Assembly (NCBI GenBank): GCA_009746045.1
Contig: RPFO01001122.1
Location: 1-64,000, forward strand
Reading direction: 5' to 3'
DNA: 64,000 nt
Source of the DNA: Mesostigma viride
Lineage: Eukaryota; Streptophyta; Mesostigmatophyceae; Mesostigmatales; Mesostigmataceae
In this document: piece by piece, positions 24,335 to 35,965 of the stretch
Position numbering within the stretch: position 1 is the first letter of the stretch
Layout: every line of letters starts with the position of its first letter
The notes under the pieces: generated by a model
Told to the model about the DNA's origin: nothing
The model's input: only the letters and a program-made list of their open reading frames with translations
The model's database searches: none
Position numbers and translations under genes: made by a program

Positions 24335-25574
24335 TCAGTTGTATTTGGATGGCACCGACACCCTGGGCCCCCCCCTGGAACCCCCCTGCGAGTGGAACCC
24401 CGAGGCACGCACGGCGGCGGTGGCTGCAGCCATCTGCATGTCCTTCTCGTCCGCCAGCTGGCGCGCCCGCAGGTAGACGCGCCGGCTGTTGGCCAGCTGC
24501 TGCCGGCGCGACTCCTTGCGGTGGCCCTTAATCACGGCGGTGATGAACAGCACCGCCGCCACGCCCGCAATGTGGTTCCAGGGGCGCGGCTTCTCCTCCG
24601 TGGTGGGCGGCAACGACGGCTCGTCCGCAGCATACGCCGGCTCGTTGGGGGGCGTGCGGGGGGGCGTGCGGGGGGGGTACGGGGGGGGTGCGGGGGGGAG
24701 TCTTGGGCTTGGGGGCGGGCGCCTTCCTACTGGCTGACATGGCGGGCGCCGGGCCCCCCGACACTGTCACCTGCGCGGTGGAGGCTACCACGGCGACCGC
24801 CGGCTTGCTGTGGGGGGGCGCCGCGATAGGCAGTACGGCGCTGCTGGCAGAGGCGTCGGGCGCGCCCCGCGACTTTTGGGCCACTGGTTTGGTCGGGGTG
24901 GGGGTGGCTGACTTGGACGCAGACGGCGGGGCGGATGGGGCGGCGGATGGCCCGCTGCCCTTCTTCGCGCCGGCGTCCACGTACACGCCAATGGCGCCCT
25001 CAAAAGTGGACAGGGACACGCAGCCGTCACGGCTGGTGTCGTAGTAGTCCAGTACGGAGATCATGTACCGCAGCTCGTCCGCCGTGAGGTCCGGCAGCAG
25101 CTCGCGCAGCGCGTCGACCAGGTCCCGCACGTTCAGCCTGCCGGGCGTCTTGCGATGGCTGCCTCCTGCATTAAACAATGCCGTCAGCCGGATGCGGTGC
25201 CCTTGCACGGCGCGATACATTCTGTTCATCGTCGCACGCACGTCCGAGTTGGCGCCGGAGATTACCGCCTGTGCCGCTACCGAGCACGCCTTGATTGCTA
25301 CCCGCAAGTCCTTGTACGATATCGTGTTAATGTTCTTGGCGTCCATGAGCATGGAGACAAAATACCGCGTCTCCTTATCGCTCGCGTGGGGGATGACCTT
25401 GCGGAGCAAATGCGACAGCGGCTCTCTTTCTAGATACCCAGTTTCGTAGCGATCAAGTTCGCTGAACGCGGCCTTCAGCACTAGGGCCGTAGTTTTATTT
25501 TCTTGGCCCTCCAGCAGCGTTGAGAACAGCTGGAGAGAGTCTGTCTCAACGCCATTTGACGCATCCTTTATCAT
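24335..25574 (-). CDS. EF-hand-like protein with C-terminal membrane segment
   Basis: The first 200 codons look like paired EF-hand helices: a loop-like DYYDTSRDGCVSLSTFE segment near residues 165-182, plus earlier helix pairs lacking clear Ca ligands. A Ser/Pro/Ala/Lys-rich linker follows. At 24.66-24.69 kb the frame breaks across two adjacent G8 runs. One extra base in each extends the Arg-Thr-Pro-Pro repeat and joins the frame that ends at 24335. That end has a hydrophobic segment (HIAGVAAVLFITAVIKG) and an Arg-rich tail, suggesting a tail-anchored calcium-responsive protein. The first ATG is at 25574. An AG in the minus strand just upstream and a coding-like stretch at 25608-25735 suggest further 5' exons. 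The exact family is not recognised. Confidence 0.55.
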
Positions 25575-26687
25575 TTCCGAGAAGCAAGGCTAGACTACAG
25601 GTACCGTAACTTGATGCTTTCTACCGCGGATGCCAATGCGGTTAAACTGCCCATGAGCTTCGACATTCCCTCGAACGCTTGCTCACCAAACGGCAAGGCT
25701 TTGACATTTTCACAAATCGCAGTAAAGCCCCCAGCATACCTCGACTAATGTCCCAATCGCGCAGCGATGAAAACTGATCGCCTGAATTTTACTGTTGCTC
25801 CACTAATCATGTTCCCGGTTCCCCAACGTGCAGGGAACCGAGCGAGCGCGCGATGAGGCCTCCTTGTGCCGATGCCCCCTCGTGCCAGCTCGGTGTGCGG
25901 CATGCGCCCGGTACATCTTGCCATTGACCGTTGGGGCGGTCACAGAGAGTGGGACATTCAGGGTGGACAATCCGTACCAGTCAATCTCCATAGTTAATTT
26001 TCCACGACAAATTCCTTCTTTATTCGCGGTTACTCGGGAGAATCCCACGCTAGCCCTGCGCTAGCCTAAGCTTGCCTTCAAGCCACTGTCGTGCTGCAAC
26101 GATGATGATGCTGACACCTGACAACCAGCTTGCACTTCATTACTGTAATACTGTAGGCATCACCTGGGCAACTGGGCAGCTCATTAATTATGTGCAAAAT
26201 GGTACCTTCCGCGCGCGTTGCGGAGAGACGCGGACACGCGGTGCTGTCAAATTCGCTTCGGGGGCCGCTGGTTCTTGATAAGCATTAAATCATGTTATGC
26301 GATATGTGCATGGCCTGAAACAAATAGCGAAGTTAGCGGAATCCGGTAACAGGGTCTCGAGTCCATAATAGCGTTACAAACGGCTGAGCAACGGGGAAAT
26401 TAGTATCGTTGTCGCGAACTATGTGCATATCGGGGCAATCACGGATTGCCTTCTAATGGCTCCGGCATGGGTTTCCATTACAATTGCGCCGTTTGCCTAG
26501 CGGCTTACTAATGGATCACCTGGGCCGGCATTCGAGACAAAGTGCTGCTATTGCCCAATTAGGCGCATTTTGCCGTTTGTAGCTCTTCCATGAATTTGGC
26601 CGCACCTTCACCGCTGTTGGTGAACTGAGCATCCCAAATTGTTTTGAGAGGCGGTGGGCATCCGCGCGTCTGCTCCCCTCGCGGCCG
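25575..26687. other. intergenic or 5' exon region between two divergent host genes
   Basis: On the minus strand, 25735-25608 is an open, coding-like stretch (contains ENVKALPFGEQAFEGMSKL). It may be an upstream exon of the EF-hand-like gene but is out of frame with its first ATG and has no clean donor. The rest is probably promoter DNA for this gene and for the PRA1-family gene starting at 26688. Confidence 0.35.
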
Positions 26688-29600
26688 ATGTCCTTCGCGC
26701 CGAACCCTCTCTCCCTGTGCGTCAGCGACAACACGCTCTTGGCATGGGCCCTAGAAGAAGAGCCCAGGGAACGCAGACCGCCCCGCCAACGCCAGGACGC
26801 GGCATCCGAGGCGCAGCCGCAGTCCGCATATGCACGCGCCGGCGGCCGACCCCCCGTGCCGTGGAAGCAGCTTCTCCGGCCTGACGGCGGCTCTGTACGG
26901 ATGTCGTACAGCATCCCCCGGAGCGTGACGGAGGCCAGCTTCCGTTCACGCACCAACGTGGCCATGTACTGTGGCAACTACATCCGCGTGGGGGTGGCCA
27001 TCTTCATCCTCAACCTGTACGTGCGCCACGTCCCGCACTTGTTGCGTGTGACTGACACCTGTACGTGGACAGGTCGCGTGGACAGGTCGCGTGGACAGGC
27101 CACGCAGCTGGCCACCGTCGCGTAGAGGGAAGGGGCCGCGAGTTGTGCGCTCTGTGTGCTCCACTTTAATGCTTGGATGAATGGCTGGGAACATGAGTTA
27201 CTCCCTGCGTGGGCCCTGGCCTCTAGGTCTGCGGCGGCGGTGGCCTGGACATATGCCATGCTGGCTGCGGTACCATCGCATCCCTGTCTCCGGCAGCGGC
27301 ACAGTGCACTTGGCATCCGTCACAGGTGGTTGTGCGCCAACAAAACAGGGGCACCGGTACCATGGGCGTTGGCGACGTGACGCGATGGCCCCAGGCCCTC
27401 CCACCTCTTGCTTTCTACCCCCCGGTTACCCCCGCTGTGTTCTACCCTCTCCCACCACCACCCTTTCTGTCCCATCCTTTTAGCCCTCCTTCCGTGCTGG
27501 TCCACTGAACATGCCCAACCCCACCATTCTGGGCCCCCACCATCTCCCCAACGCCCCCCCCCCATTCCCCCCCCCCGCACTGGCCCCTTACCAGCTACCG
27601 GAGCCCCTCGGCTGCGCTGGGCCTGCTGGGCTGCACGCTGCTGTGGGACTGGGTGCGCCAGCTGGAGGCCGACAACCCGAGCACGCGATCGGCCCAGTGG
27701 AGGCATGCAGCGGCGTCCATCGGTGGGTGGGGGCATGTTTTTGTGGGTAGGGCATGCACCGGCGGTTGGCACATGTGGAACATGGGTGGCTGGGGCAGGT
27801 ATGGTTGATTTGCCGCACTTGTTGGCGGGCGGGCGGGCGGGCGGGCGGGCGGGCGGGCGGGCAGGGGCGGGGGGGGGGAGGGTCTGCCTGCAAGCAGCCA
27901 GCACAGAGTGAGGGCAGGCACACGTCAACATCAGCTAGGGCATGCCTCGGGTGGCGAGGGCACATACCACAAATGGGGTGGCGCCACATCATCCATCAGA
28001 TGGGTGGCACTCGTGGTTAGTAGTGCTGGTTTGATGCCACCGCCGCCCTGGCCAACCACGTGCTGGTATTCAACCACTTGTTATGACCCAATCGTGCGTC
28101 AGCCCACCCTTCAAGCATACGCACTAGCACCCAAAATTCTTGTGGACGCTCCACTCTGCAAGTGAAGGGGTTGCGACCGATGGCGTCTGTACCAGACGTC
28201 TTTTGGGTCACTGTACCAAACGTCTCTGGTGCCTGCACATGGCGTGCGCGTGGGGCCGTGTCGCTGCCACGGTATCGGCTCCTCTGGCCGCTGGGTGGGT
28301 GGGTAGACTTCGCGCACCAAGCACATAGGGGGGATGGCTGAACACACATCATTCCTTGACGAAAGTTGGCCTTCTGTTGTCGACGTACATTGCCCATCCT
28401 CTTGCACTGCCTCCGGTACTATAGGCAGCACTCTGCCCTGTCAACCCCCCCCTTCTGCTGCACTTGCACTGCCTCGGGTAGTATAGGCAGCGCTCTGCCC
28501 TGTCAAACCCCCCCTTCTGCCATGTTTTGGCCTCACCCTTCTCAACCCTTGCACACGTTGCCCCATTGCCACCCACCTGTCACAAGTCACCTGGATGTCA
28601 GCGGGGTCGTCACCGGTCAGGCCATGGCATGGTGTCAAGGCCGGTTGGGGGGTTCAAATAGAGGAATCGTTGCCCAATCTATAGCGTCGCAGCGCAACCG
28701 CTCCGCTTGCAGGCAAGGTGGTGGGAGCGTCTTTCCTTTGGTGTGCAGGGTTCAGCGTCAAGGGCTCGTGGTGTAGGAACAGCTGTCAGGGGTGGACCGT
28801 GCCGTTGCCAGCTGTCAGGGGTGGCCTGCCTGCATTGCTCGCCTTGGGCTCCCATGTTCTGTCGTCCGCCCCCTCCCATGTTCTGTCTTCCACACCCTCC
28901 CATGTTCTGTCATCCGCCCCTGCTCGCGTCTCCATGGCTCCCACTTGGACCGAAGAATAGGCTGCCCGCGGGGTCATCAATCATAGATGTTTTGGCCCTG
29001 GCCGTACTGGGGGGGGGGGGGGGGGATGGCTGGGACGCTGTTGCCGTGTAGAGCATTCTCACAGCCACTGACCAGGTGGGTGAGCTTCGTGGCCAGCCGA
29101 TTTGGGGGTGGGGGTGGGGGTGGGGGTGGGGGTGGGGGTGGGGGTGGGGGTGGGGGTGGGGGTGGGGGTGGGGGTGGGGGTGGGGGTGGGGGTGGGGGTG
29201 GGGGTGGGGGGTGGGGGGTTTAAGGTAGGTTCTACCAATAAACTGTTATGGCTCATCCATTCACAACCCTAACCCTCTCCCCTAAACCTTAACCCCCCAT
29301 TTCTCCCTTTCTTGTGGGCCTGCCGATTGAGTGTCCCCTGCGGTGCCTCCGTCCCTCGCTCCTCTCTCACGTGCCCGCATGCGCACACAAAAATGTGTGT
29401 GTTCGTAAACACACAAACACAAACACACATACAACCACAAACTCAATCTTAGACTCAAACACTCACACCTGAACACGCATGTATGCACATGTCTGTCTTT
29501 TCATGCATGTGTCATCCGTCACCGTTGCCGCAGCCACGTGGGCGCTGATGATCCTCACCAAGGCGGGGCGCGCGCTCTTTGTCAGCGTCCTCCTCTCCAT

Positions 29601-30610
29601 CCTCTGTGAGTGCCTGAGCATGCTGCTGCCTGCGCCGCATGCCCTGTTCTTTGGCCTTCATCTCCCCACTGATGTACATGAGTGCTCCTGCCAGTGCTGT
29701 ACGCTAGCCATGGGTGCGTCACCATCATGAGCTGCTGCGCTGGTCGATGCGCTGCATCCTGCGCCGACACCTGGTCGTTGCCACGTGGGGGAGGTGGCAT
29801 TCTGTGGCCAGCCGTGTTGTCTCAGCTCGTGTACGCGTGTGTGTCTGTGTGTTCGGGTATCCCACAGGGTCTTGGGCATGGCGCGATCCTGTGGATCGCG
29901 AACCTAGATGTGCCTGCACGTTGCCACCTACAACCGTGGCGGATACGCACTCTATAAATTATGTACGATGGATGTCTGCACCCACATAACGTTTATGATG
30001 GACATTCGCCCACCCGTGAACACATATCCCCGCCCCCATGGGCATGGGCATTGTTCCTACCGCCACAGGTAAGCAAATAACCAAGTACCAGCACATGCGG
30101 CTGACCACGGTTGTGCCAGTCCTTGAGGGTGCCACGCGCACACCCTTGCATTAGCTGTCGGTGTGTATTCGCGGAGGATTCGCTCCTCGCATGCACGCTC
30201 CTCCCGCGCTCATTTCTTGTGCTCCTTTGCGCGAGGGAGACAAGGCCTGTCCACGCAGTACCTCATAACAACGTTTGTGGCGATGCCAGCGGCTGCACAC
30301 ACGCGCGCACACACACACACACGCATGAACGCACGCACACATGCACACAGAGGGTGCATCGCAGCCGGTTTAGCGTTTATGTCGTGAGTTGCTGCGTGTA
30401 TCCCTGCGTGTGGGTGGGGTTGTGTCCTTGGTGCCCTTGGTTAAAGGCGCAGAGTCTATCATGGGTGTCTCAACGCTTACTCTGGCCGGCATATCCGTGC
30501 TCCTGCATGTGGACGTTCCTGCTTGCCCCTTGCCCCCAGTGTGTTACGGCCATGCCTTGCTGCGACGGATAACGCCGCCCCCCATCGTTCATGGCGCATC
30601 GCACCGCTAA
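26688..30610 (+). CDS. PRA1-family (prenylated Rab acceptor) protein, four exons
   Basis: The exons I infer are 26688-27016, 27595-27722, 29534-29605 and 30540-30610. They total 600 nt, an exact 199-codon frame plus TAA. Junctions are CT|GTACGT, AG|CTAC, CG|GTGGGT, CAG|CCAC, CT|GTGAGT and CCCAG|TGTG, and all phases match. The protein has a variable N-terminus, then the PRA1 pattern: VPWKQLLRP, a conserved Arg-Thr-Asn ([16 protein letters not shown]), a first hydrophobic hairpin (VAIFILNL then [15 protein letters not shown]) and a second one (ATWALMIL then [11 protein letters not shown]). It ends in the His-Ala-x-x-Arg motif (YGHALLRR). PRA1 proteins act in ER-Golgi membranes, where they bind Rab GTPases and influence trafficking. 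Length (about 200 aa) fits the family. Introns are 578, 1811 and 934 bp. The start ATG could lie further upstream. Confidence 0.8.
27831..27872. repeat. (GGGC)n tract in intron 2 of the PRA1-family gene
   Basis: About eight GGGC units followed by a G-rich run. Confidence 0.9.
28404..28530. repeat. 62-bp tandem duplication in intron 2
   Basis: GCACTGCCTCCGGTACTATA at 28404 and a near-identical copy at 28466, both followed by the same GGCAGC...CTCTGCCCTGTCAA segment. Confidence 0.85.
29104..29217. repeat. (GGGGGT)n tract, potential G-quadruplex
   Basis: About 19 copies of GGGGGT on the plus strand in intron 2 of the PRA1-family gene. Each unit supplies a G5 run, so many overlapping four-run quadruplex registers are possible. 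Confidence 0.95.
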
Positions 30611-30849
30611 CTACGGCGCCCGAGCGGGGTGCAGCGCCCGCGTGAGGTTGGTCAGCGCTGAGGCTCCTCGCTCAAGCAGGACAAAAATGTGCTGCCTACA
30701 CGAGGCTGCTCATCACTCAAGGGTTTATGGCTGTGCCAACGTCCCCATTGCCGTTCGGGTTGAGCCAGCTGCATTTGGTAGTTTTCCTCTCGCCTTGAGG
30801 TGGCAAGTGGCTAGGATTCAACCAATGAATTCGGCCATTTGCCCAGGTC

Positions 30850-31550
30850 TGTTGCATCCCGACGCAACGGTAGTGTTACGCTCCCGCTGTAACAGCTTGG
30901 ACGTAGAGTTTGTTACGTCAGTTCAATCGCCCCAGGTTCCGCTGAATGTAGACAAGTGTGCAGAAAGTTATGTGATGCCGACTGGCGTAGCCGGTTGTGT
31001 ACCCGGTCAGGTCCAATGTGGTACCGTCCGGTAGGTTTAGGTATGGTCAGCACCTGCGATGCGTACCTGCCGTGTCAACAACAGTCACGCATCTTTTGCC
31101 AAATGCGTCCCTAATTGTGTGTACCATGTTTGCTAAGGGTCGGATGGCCCGGCGTCGTTAGTAGGACCAAAGGACAAGTGGGCATTGTGGACATAAATGT
31201 GCGTTATTCTTTGTGTGGTTGCGCCCGACGGCCCATGTCGGCCCACTGTTAAGTGTGGTCAGGACATGGCCGATGGCAAGGAATATTAGCAAGGAAGGTG
31301 GCCCAACCTTCCCACGCGCTTACTTGATACTCAGCTATGGAGTAGCATCATCACCCTCCCCTTGGGAAGTTAATAGTTCTTCAACCTTGGCCCGTTTAGG
31401 TAAAGCCGACCCTGGCATGATTGATAATAATTATAATAATCACGATATTGTGAATTGGCATGCATCCCCTGTCCAGTAGGAAAAGATCTTCCGCATTAAT
31501 ATTAGGTGCTACCTCGGCCCGAGGTCAGACGCCGGGGCTAGGAAGTTACA
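30850..31550 (+). mobile_element. LTR (solo or orphan), 701 bp
   Basis: The sequence starts TGTTGCATCC and ends GGAAGTTACA, so it has TG...CA ends and short terminal inverted repeats. Most of it (for example CCCCAGGTTCCGCTGAAT and GTGCTACCTCGGCCCGAGGT) matches the reverse complement of 43447-44176. No target duplication is obvious: left flank AGGTC, right flank ATGGA. The right flank begins ATGGACTCGG, which could be a primer-binding site of a lost internal region. Confidence 0.7.
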
Positions 31551-32229
31551 ATGGACTCGGAGGTTCACCTGCAGCGGACAGCCCATGGATGCAATTTTTC
31601 CCCGACTAGGTTGTCCGCAGTTCTCAACTTGTCAAATTGTCGCGAGCCCTATCTAACGGACTACCTGCGGACTGCTTGACGCGGTGTCGTCCAGCTACAA
31701 GTTCTGTAACTTACCAAACTCGCACGCCGATGCCGCCGCGCCATTTTCTGCTTCTTTTCGTCAATGGCTTGCGTTGGGTTCATCGATGAGCATCGACGCT
31801 CATCGACGGTGAAATCCGATGACGGAGAATAAGTTCGCCACAGCACAGCGCAACGCAACGGTTCTTTTCCATGTACAACACAACGTGAGGTGCAAAGTCC
31901 GCATCTCTGACCGGAATTCCGTTCAACACGGTCGTACAGTACGACCAATCAACCGCTTCTCTTCCGTCGAATGCGCAATCAATCTAGAAACGTCTCCGCG
32001 ATTTCAGTACTTTCCGTCACCCTTGACATGTTTTCGGACAATACTACACATATACGCTAATACAAACTCGATTCCAATTATATATCTCGATGGAGGCATG
32101 CCTCTTATTTAATTTCAAGGTACCTCTTAATTAATCTTGGCACCCGCCCTCCGACATTGTGATGATTTAACAAAAAGAGCCAATTTTACCCCGACTGCAG
32201 CGCCTAAATTTAGACATCATCATGCATTT
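31551..32229. other. no recognisable gene
   Basis: Only short ORFs. No domain or repeat end was recognised. Confidence 0.45.
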
Positions 32230-32935
32230 TATCACCTGCAAAATCACCTTGGTGCGCACTCAACACCGGTTTACCCCGCCATGTCAACTGCAGCCCGGCG
32301 TAGACCTGGCAGGTTTGCGTCCTGTCGCCGTACCTGTTTATTATTGTAGTGTACTATGTTATGCGCCAGGACCGTGCCGGCTTTGCTCTGCTGGCTGGCC
32401 GCGCACCTGGCCTAGTGATCACGAACGAGCTTGGGGAAGGGGGGCCGACCCGGACCGGCATGATTTACTAGCGGGCCTCATTTATGCTGACGACATCACG
32501 CTCATTGAGAAGCCGGAGTCTGCCCAACTTTGGCTGGACTGCCTGGCGCTCGAGGCTCGGGCTGTTGGTCTATCAGCCCCAAAACGGAGGCCCTGGCTCT
32601 CGGCCTGGCCGGGCCCCCGCCTCCACTCCTTTTAGACGACACCGCTCGAGGTCAATTACCCTACTTCAGGCCGCTTCAAGTTGCTCGGCAGTTGGCTTCC
32701 CGACTGCGAGGACGGCCTGACGACCCGGATAGGCATGGCGTGGGCGCAACTCCATGACCACCGCCGCTGGTGGAGCAACCCCGCCCTACCCCGGATCGTC
32801 AAGCGTGACCTCTTTGATCAAGGTCGTCATTCTGACGATCCTAACCTACGGTGCCGAGACGTGGACGCTGACGCAGGAGCTGGAGAAACGAGTCGACGGC
32901 ACCGTCACCAAGATGCTGCACAAGGCCCTTAACCC
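32230..32935 (+). pseudogene. decayed LINE reverse transcriptase fragment
   Basis: Pieces of the same LINE family are readable across three frames: GLIYADDITLIEKPESA (catalytic YADD), KLLGSWLPDCEDG-like sequence at 32680-32715, and ILTYGAETWTLTQELEKR at 32840-32895. Frame changes every 100-200 bp show that it is inactive. The sequence has diverged from the copies at 12-20 kb. Confidence 0.75.
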
Positions 32936-33251
32936 CTCAACCGTCCGATTTTCGACTGCGAGTTTTTCTCATGCCTCACGTTCGGCATGGTTTGTGCGCC
33001 CTGCATGCAGGGATTTGGCGGGAAGGTGTTGGCGGGAACCAACTACAGTAGACCACCGAAAATACCTATATTCACTTCATCCGTAGGACACTTGTCTGAC
33101 CGTATTTGACCACCGTATCAGGGTGGAAACTCTGGTCAAAGTCAACAGGGTACCCTGCCAGTGCATGCAGGTTTTCGCGGTTTAAAAAATTGACAAAAAG
33201 GTACGAAAACGAAGGATGCGAAAAAAGGGGGGAGCGCTGATGTAGACTGAC

Positions 33252-34878
33252 ATGGCGGACGAAATGCAGGCAGATATACGGACTTTTAATAAAGAAGGGC
33301 ATTTTCATTGCCGTGCCTGTGGAAAAGTTCAGGCTGTAGACTGGGCGATAGAGCAGTATGGGGAAAGACACAGCGAGGTAGGTTTGCCGGGCAAGGTAGT
33401 GACAGTGAACAAGTCCGGAGATGGTGCACGGTGAGCACTATTTTCCGGACGACAAGCTCACGTACCCATTCACCCGTGACAAGAGATATATATTCGTGCA
33501 GCTCAGATCAGAGTACGAAGCTCTGGTAAATGAATGCCCAGCCAGGAAGGTCCCAACGGTCGCAGGTAGCAGTGACGATGAATGAGCAAGCAGGTCCAGG
33601 ATAGCGATTCTGACGCCGGCGAGGACGACGACGACAAATCCGAATATATCGAGCTGCCCACACCGACGCAAGCCGGGTAAGCGCGCTGCCGGCAACCCGA
33701 AGAAGAACCCAGCCATCAGCCACGCCCCGAAAAAGCGCCGTCAGACCCAGGCGGCGGCCAGCGAGAGCGTTGTCTCGGACGTTTCTGATGACGACTTTGT
33801 TTACGTGAACGGCGTGGAGGGTCCGGTGCCGAGCCGTGAGGCTGAGCTTGACGATTCGGCTTTTCCTGACGACACGCCTGCCACTGAGGAGCCATGCAGC
33901 CGAGACAGTCTGTCTGGAAATCGGTTTCGGCCTAAGCCAGATGCGCTTCCATTTCCCCGGAGACTCCGGTGCTGTCGCCGCTGACAGGTACCGCCTGCTA
34001 TCAAAAACTTTCCCCTGCCGCCCAGCTCAAGTTCTCGCCACTGGGGCTATTCTCCCTTTTCTGGTCCCAACGTGATGTCATGGCCAAGACTGTCAAGGAG
34101 ACCAACGACTATGCTGAGCTCGAGGGGGCGGGCAAGCCAGGCGCGCGTGAGTGGCACCTGGTGACAATGCATGAGCTGGGCAAATTTCTGGGCATCATGG
34201 CATCAGCATGGCCCTGGGCAGGTTCCCTTCGAGGGATGACTTCTTTTCCAGTGAGGGGATGGGTGTGGGAAAGCTCGTCTGCTTCCAAGACGTGATGCAG
34301 CAGAAGCGGTTCGATCGAGCACATTGCACGCTTCCTCCACTGCCGGCCAGCCGACTGCCCAGCGCCCTGCCCGCGACACTGACCCGAGGGGCGCGCATAC
34401 TCTGGCAGACGCTGCATGGCTCAAGGAGCTCCTCAACGCCGCGTATATCAAGTAAAGTTGTATGTGAAGCCCGGGGGCCGCATCGCCCTGGACGAGCTCT
34501 CCATCCCCACGCGACACAAGATGTCCCCCGTGAAGTGCTTCAACCCCACGAAGCCCGAGCCCTTCCACATCAAGCTCTTTGCTCTGAACGCCAAGACGGG
34601 CTACCTCGATCATCAAGGTGGAGACCTACGACAAGGTCAAGGAGGAGGACCACACGTTTAAGGTGGTGTCCGTGCTTGAGCGCCCTGCCATGGTCGCGAT
34701 GGACCGATTCTACACGAGCAAGCGCGCCATCGACTCAGTCGCTGAGATGGGCCACCGTGTGGTCGGCGCAAACCGCAAGGGGCTGCCCTTCGATGAGGTG
34801 GCGAAACGCATGCGCAAGCCCTGAAGAAGGAGGTGGAAAAGGGTGACTACGGGTGGGCGGCTGAAACGACTAAAAAGG
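33252..34878 (+). pseudogene. piggyBac-like (DDE_Tnp_1_7) transposase relic
   Basis: A zinc-finger-like start (FHCRACGKV) and an acidic region lead to readable transposase parts in alternating frames: SPLGLFSLFWSQRDVMAKT (34030-34090), LGRFPSRDDFFSS (34210-34260), then a first catalytic Asp context (GRIALDELSIPTRHKM, 34470-34530), FHIKLFALNAKTGYL, and a second Asp context AMDRFYTSKRAIDS (34700-34740) followed by GANRKGLPF. The order and motifs match piggyBac transposases. Frame breaks at about 33600, 33980, 34200, 34440 and 34610 suggest decay or unspliced introns. An LTR begins near the 3' end, cutting off the C-terminal third. Confidence 0.7.
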
Positions 34879-34881
34879 TTG

Positions 34882-35574
34882 TGTATGCAACATTCTCAGT
34901 ATAAGCATTAGTGTGAAAAGATCTTTATACCTGGGTTAGAGTCTTGACAGATAACTCCACGTCCAGAGCAGCAATGAAGATGGAATTCCAACAGTTGAGG
35001 GATTGAGTCCCTACCCTTGTTAGACACAACAGACAAGTTGTTTCCAAGTCAACTATCTGTTAGAGTAATAGATAACTTTGAGCAAGGGCTGATTGCTTTG
35101 ATGAAACAAGGAAAACCTTGAATTACACCATAGGTTTGGTTCCCACGTAAGCTGCTCCCCACGACATCCACAAACAGGATAAAGGTCATCGTGCATGTGC
35201 ACAGAGGCAGCTCAATCCTAATCCGTAAGGACCAATCAAATGCAAGGAAGCACTCAAGGTAAGATCCTGTCTTCTTATTTCACAAAAACAACACAAGGCC
35301 AGCGCTACAGAATCTCCGTGACCGGGAACAAAATCCACCAGGTACAAAAGTCTTAAAGAGAATCTATAACTAGCTGAACTGGGCCATTCAAAGTACCCCA
35401 CGTGGATCAGGCCACGACCAATGAGGGTAGAACAATAATTCAGCAAGTCTCAGCAGGCCCAATACTAATAATACTTCGAAGCCTCCTAACTCTTTCTAAC
35501 TAAATAATTGCCCCAAAGAACTTAAAGTACGATCAACAGCAGGAAAACTTTGGATGTAACATTTGGTTGTTACA
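34882..35574 (-). mobile_element. probable 3' LTR of the gypsy element
   Basis: On the minus strand the LTR start TGTAACAACC (35574) follows a good polypurine tract (GAGGGGGAGATA, complement of 35575-35586). The other edge is less sure; TG at about 34880-34883 would give TG...CA ends. The LTR interrupts the piggyBac relic. Confidence 0.55.
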
Positions 35575-35965
35575 TATCTCCCCCTCAAGACAAGAACTCC
35601 CAGTTCCTGAAAGTCAAGGAGAATAAAACAACACCCGCCACAATAAACAACACAACAAGAAACAGGAAGTCCACCATCTCTTGGGACAAGCAGATGGGTT
35701 TTTACATCCCCAACGGGGCCTCCTTTCTCATCATCATCTGATCATGATCAACCTGAATTAACAACTCCCACAGAGTTGTAATCAGCACCAGGTGACCCCA
35801 AAACACAGGCAGCAGTGCTTGGATCATACAAATTCAAGGACCACTATTGATCCCTGGAATCTGGAACTTCTGGAAATCTGGACTGGATCTCAGAACTGGC
35901 CTCATCCATTCTGGTGCCCCACCTCACTCCACAGCCCAATCTCCAAGCCAACCACTCGGAACCCT

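Noticed and set aside
29262-29300. Telomere-like AACCCTAACCCT / CCCTAAACC stretch
   Set aside because: Only two to three imperfect units, inside an intron; too short to call an interstitial telomere.
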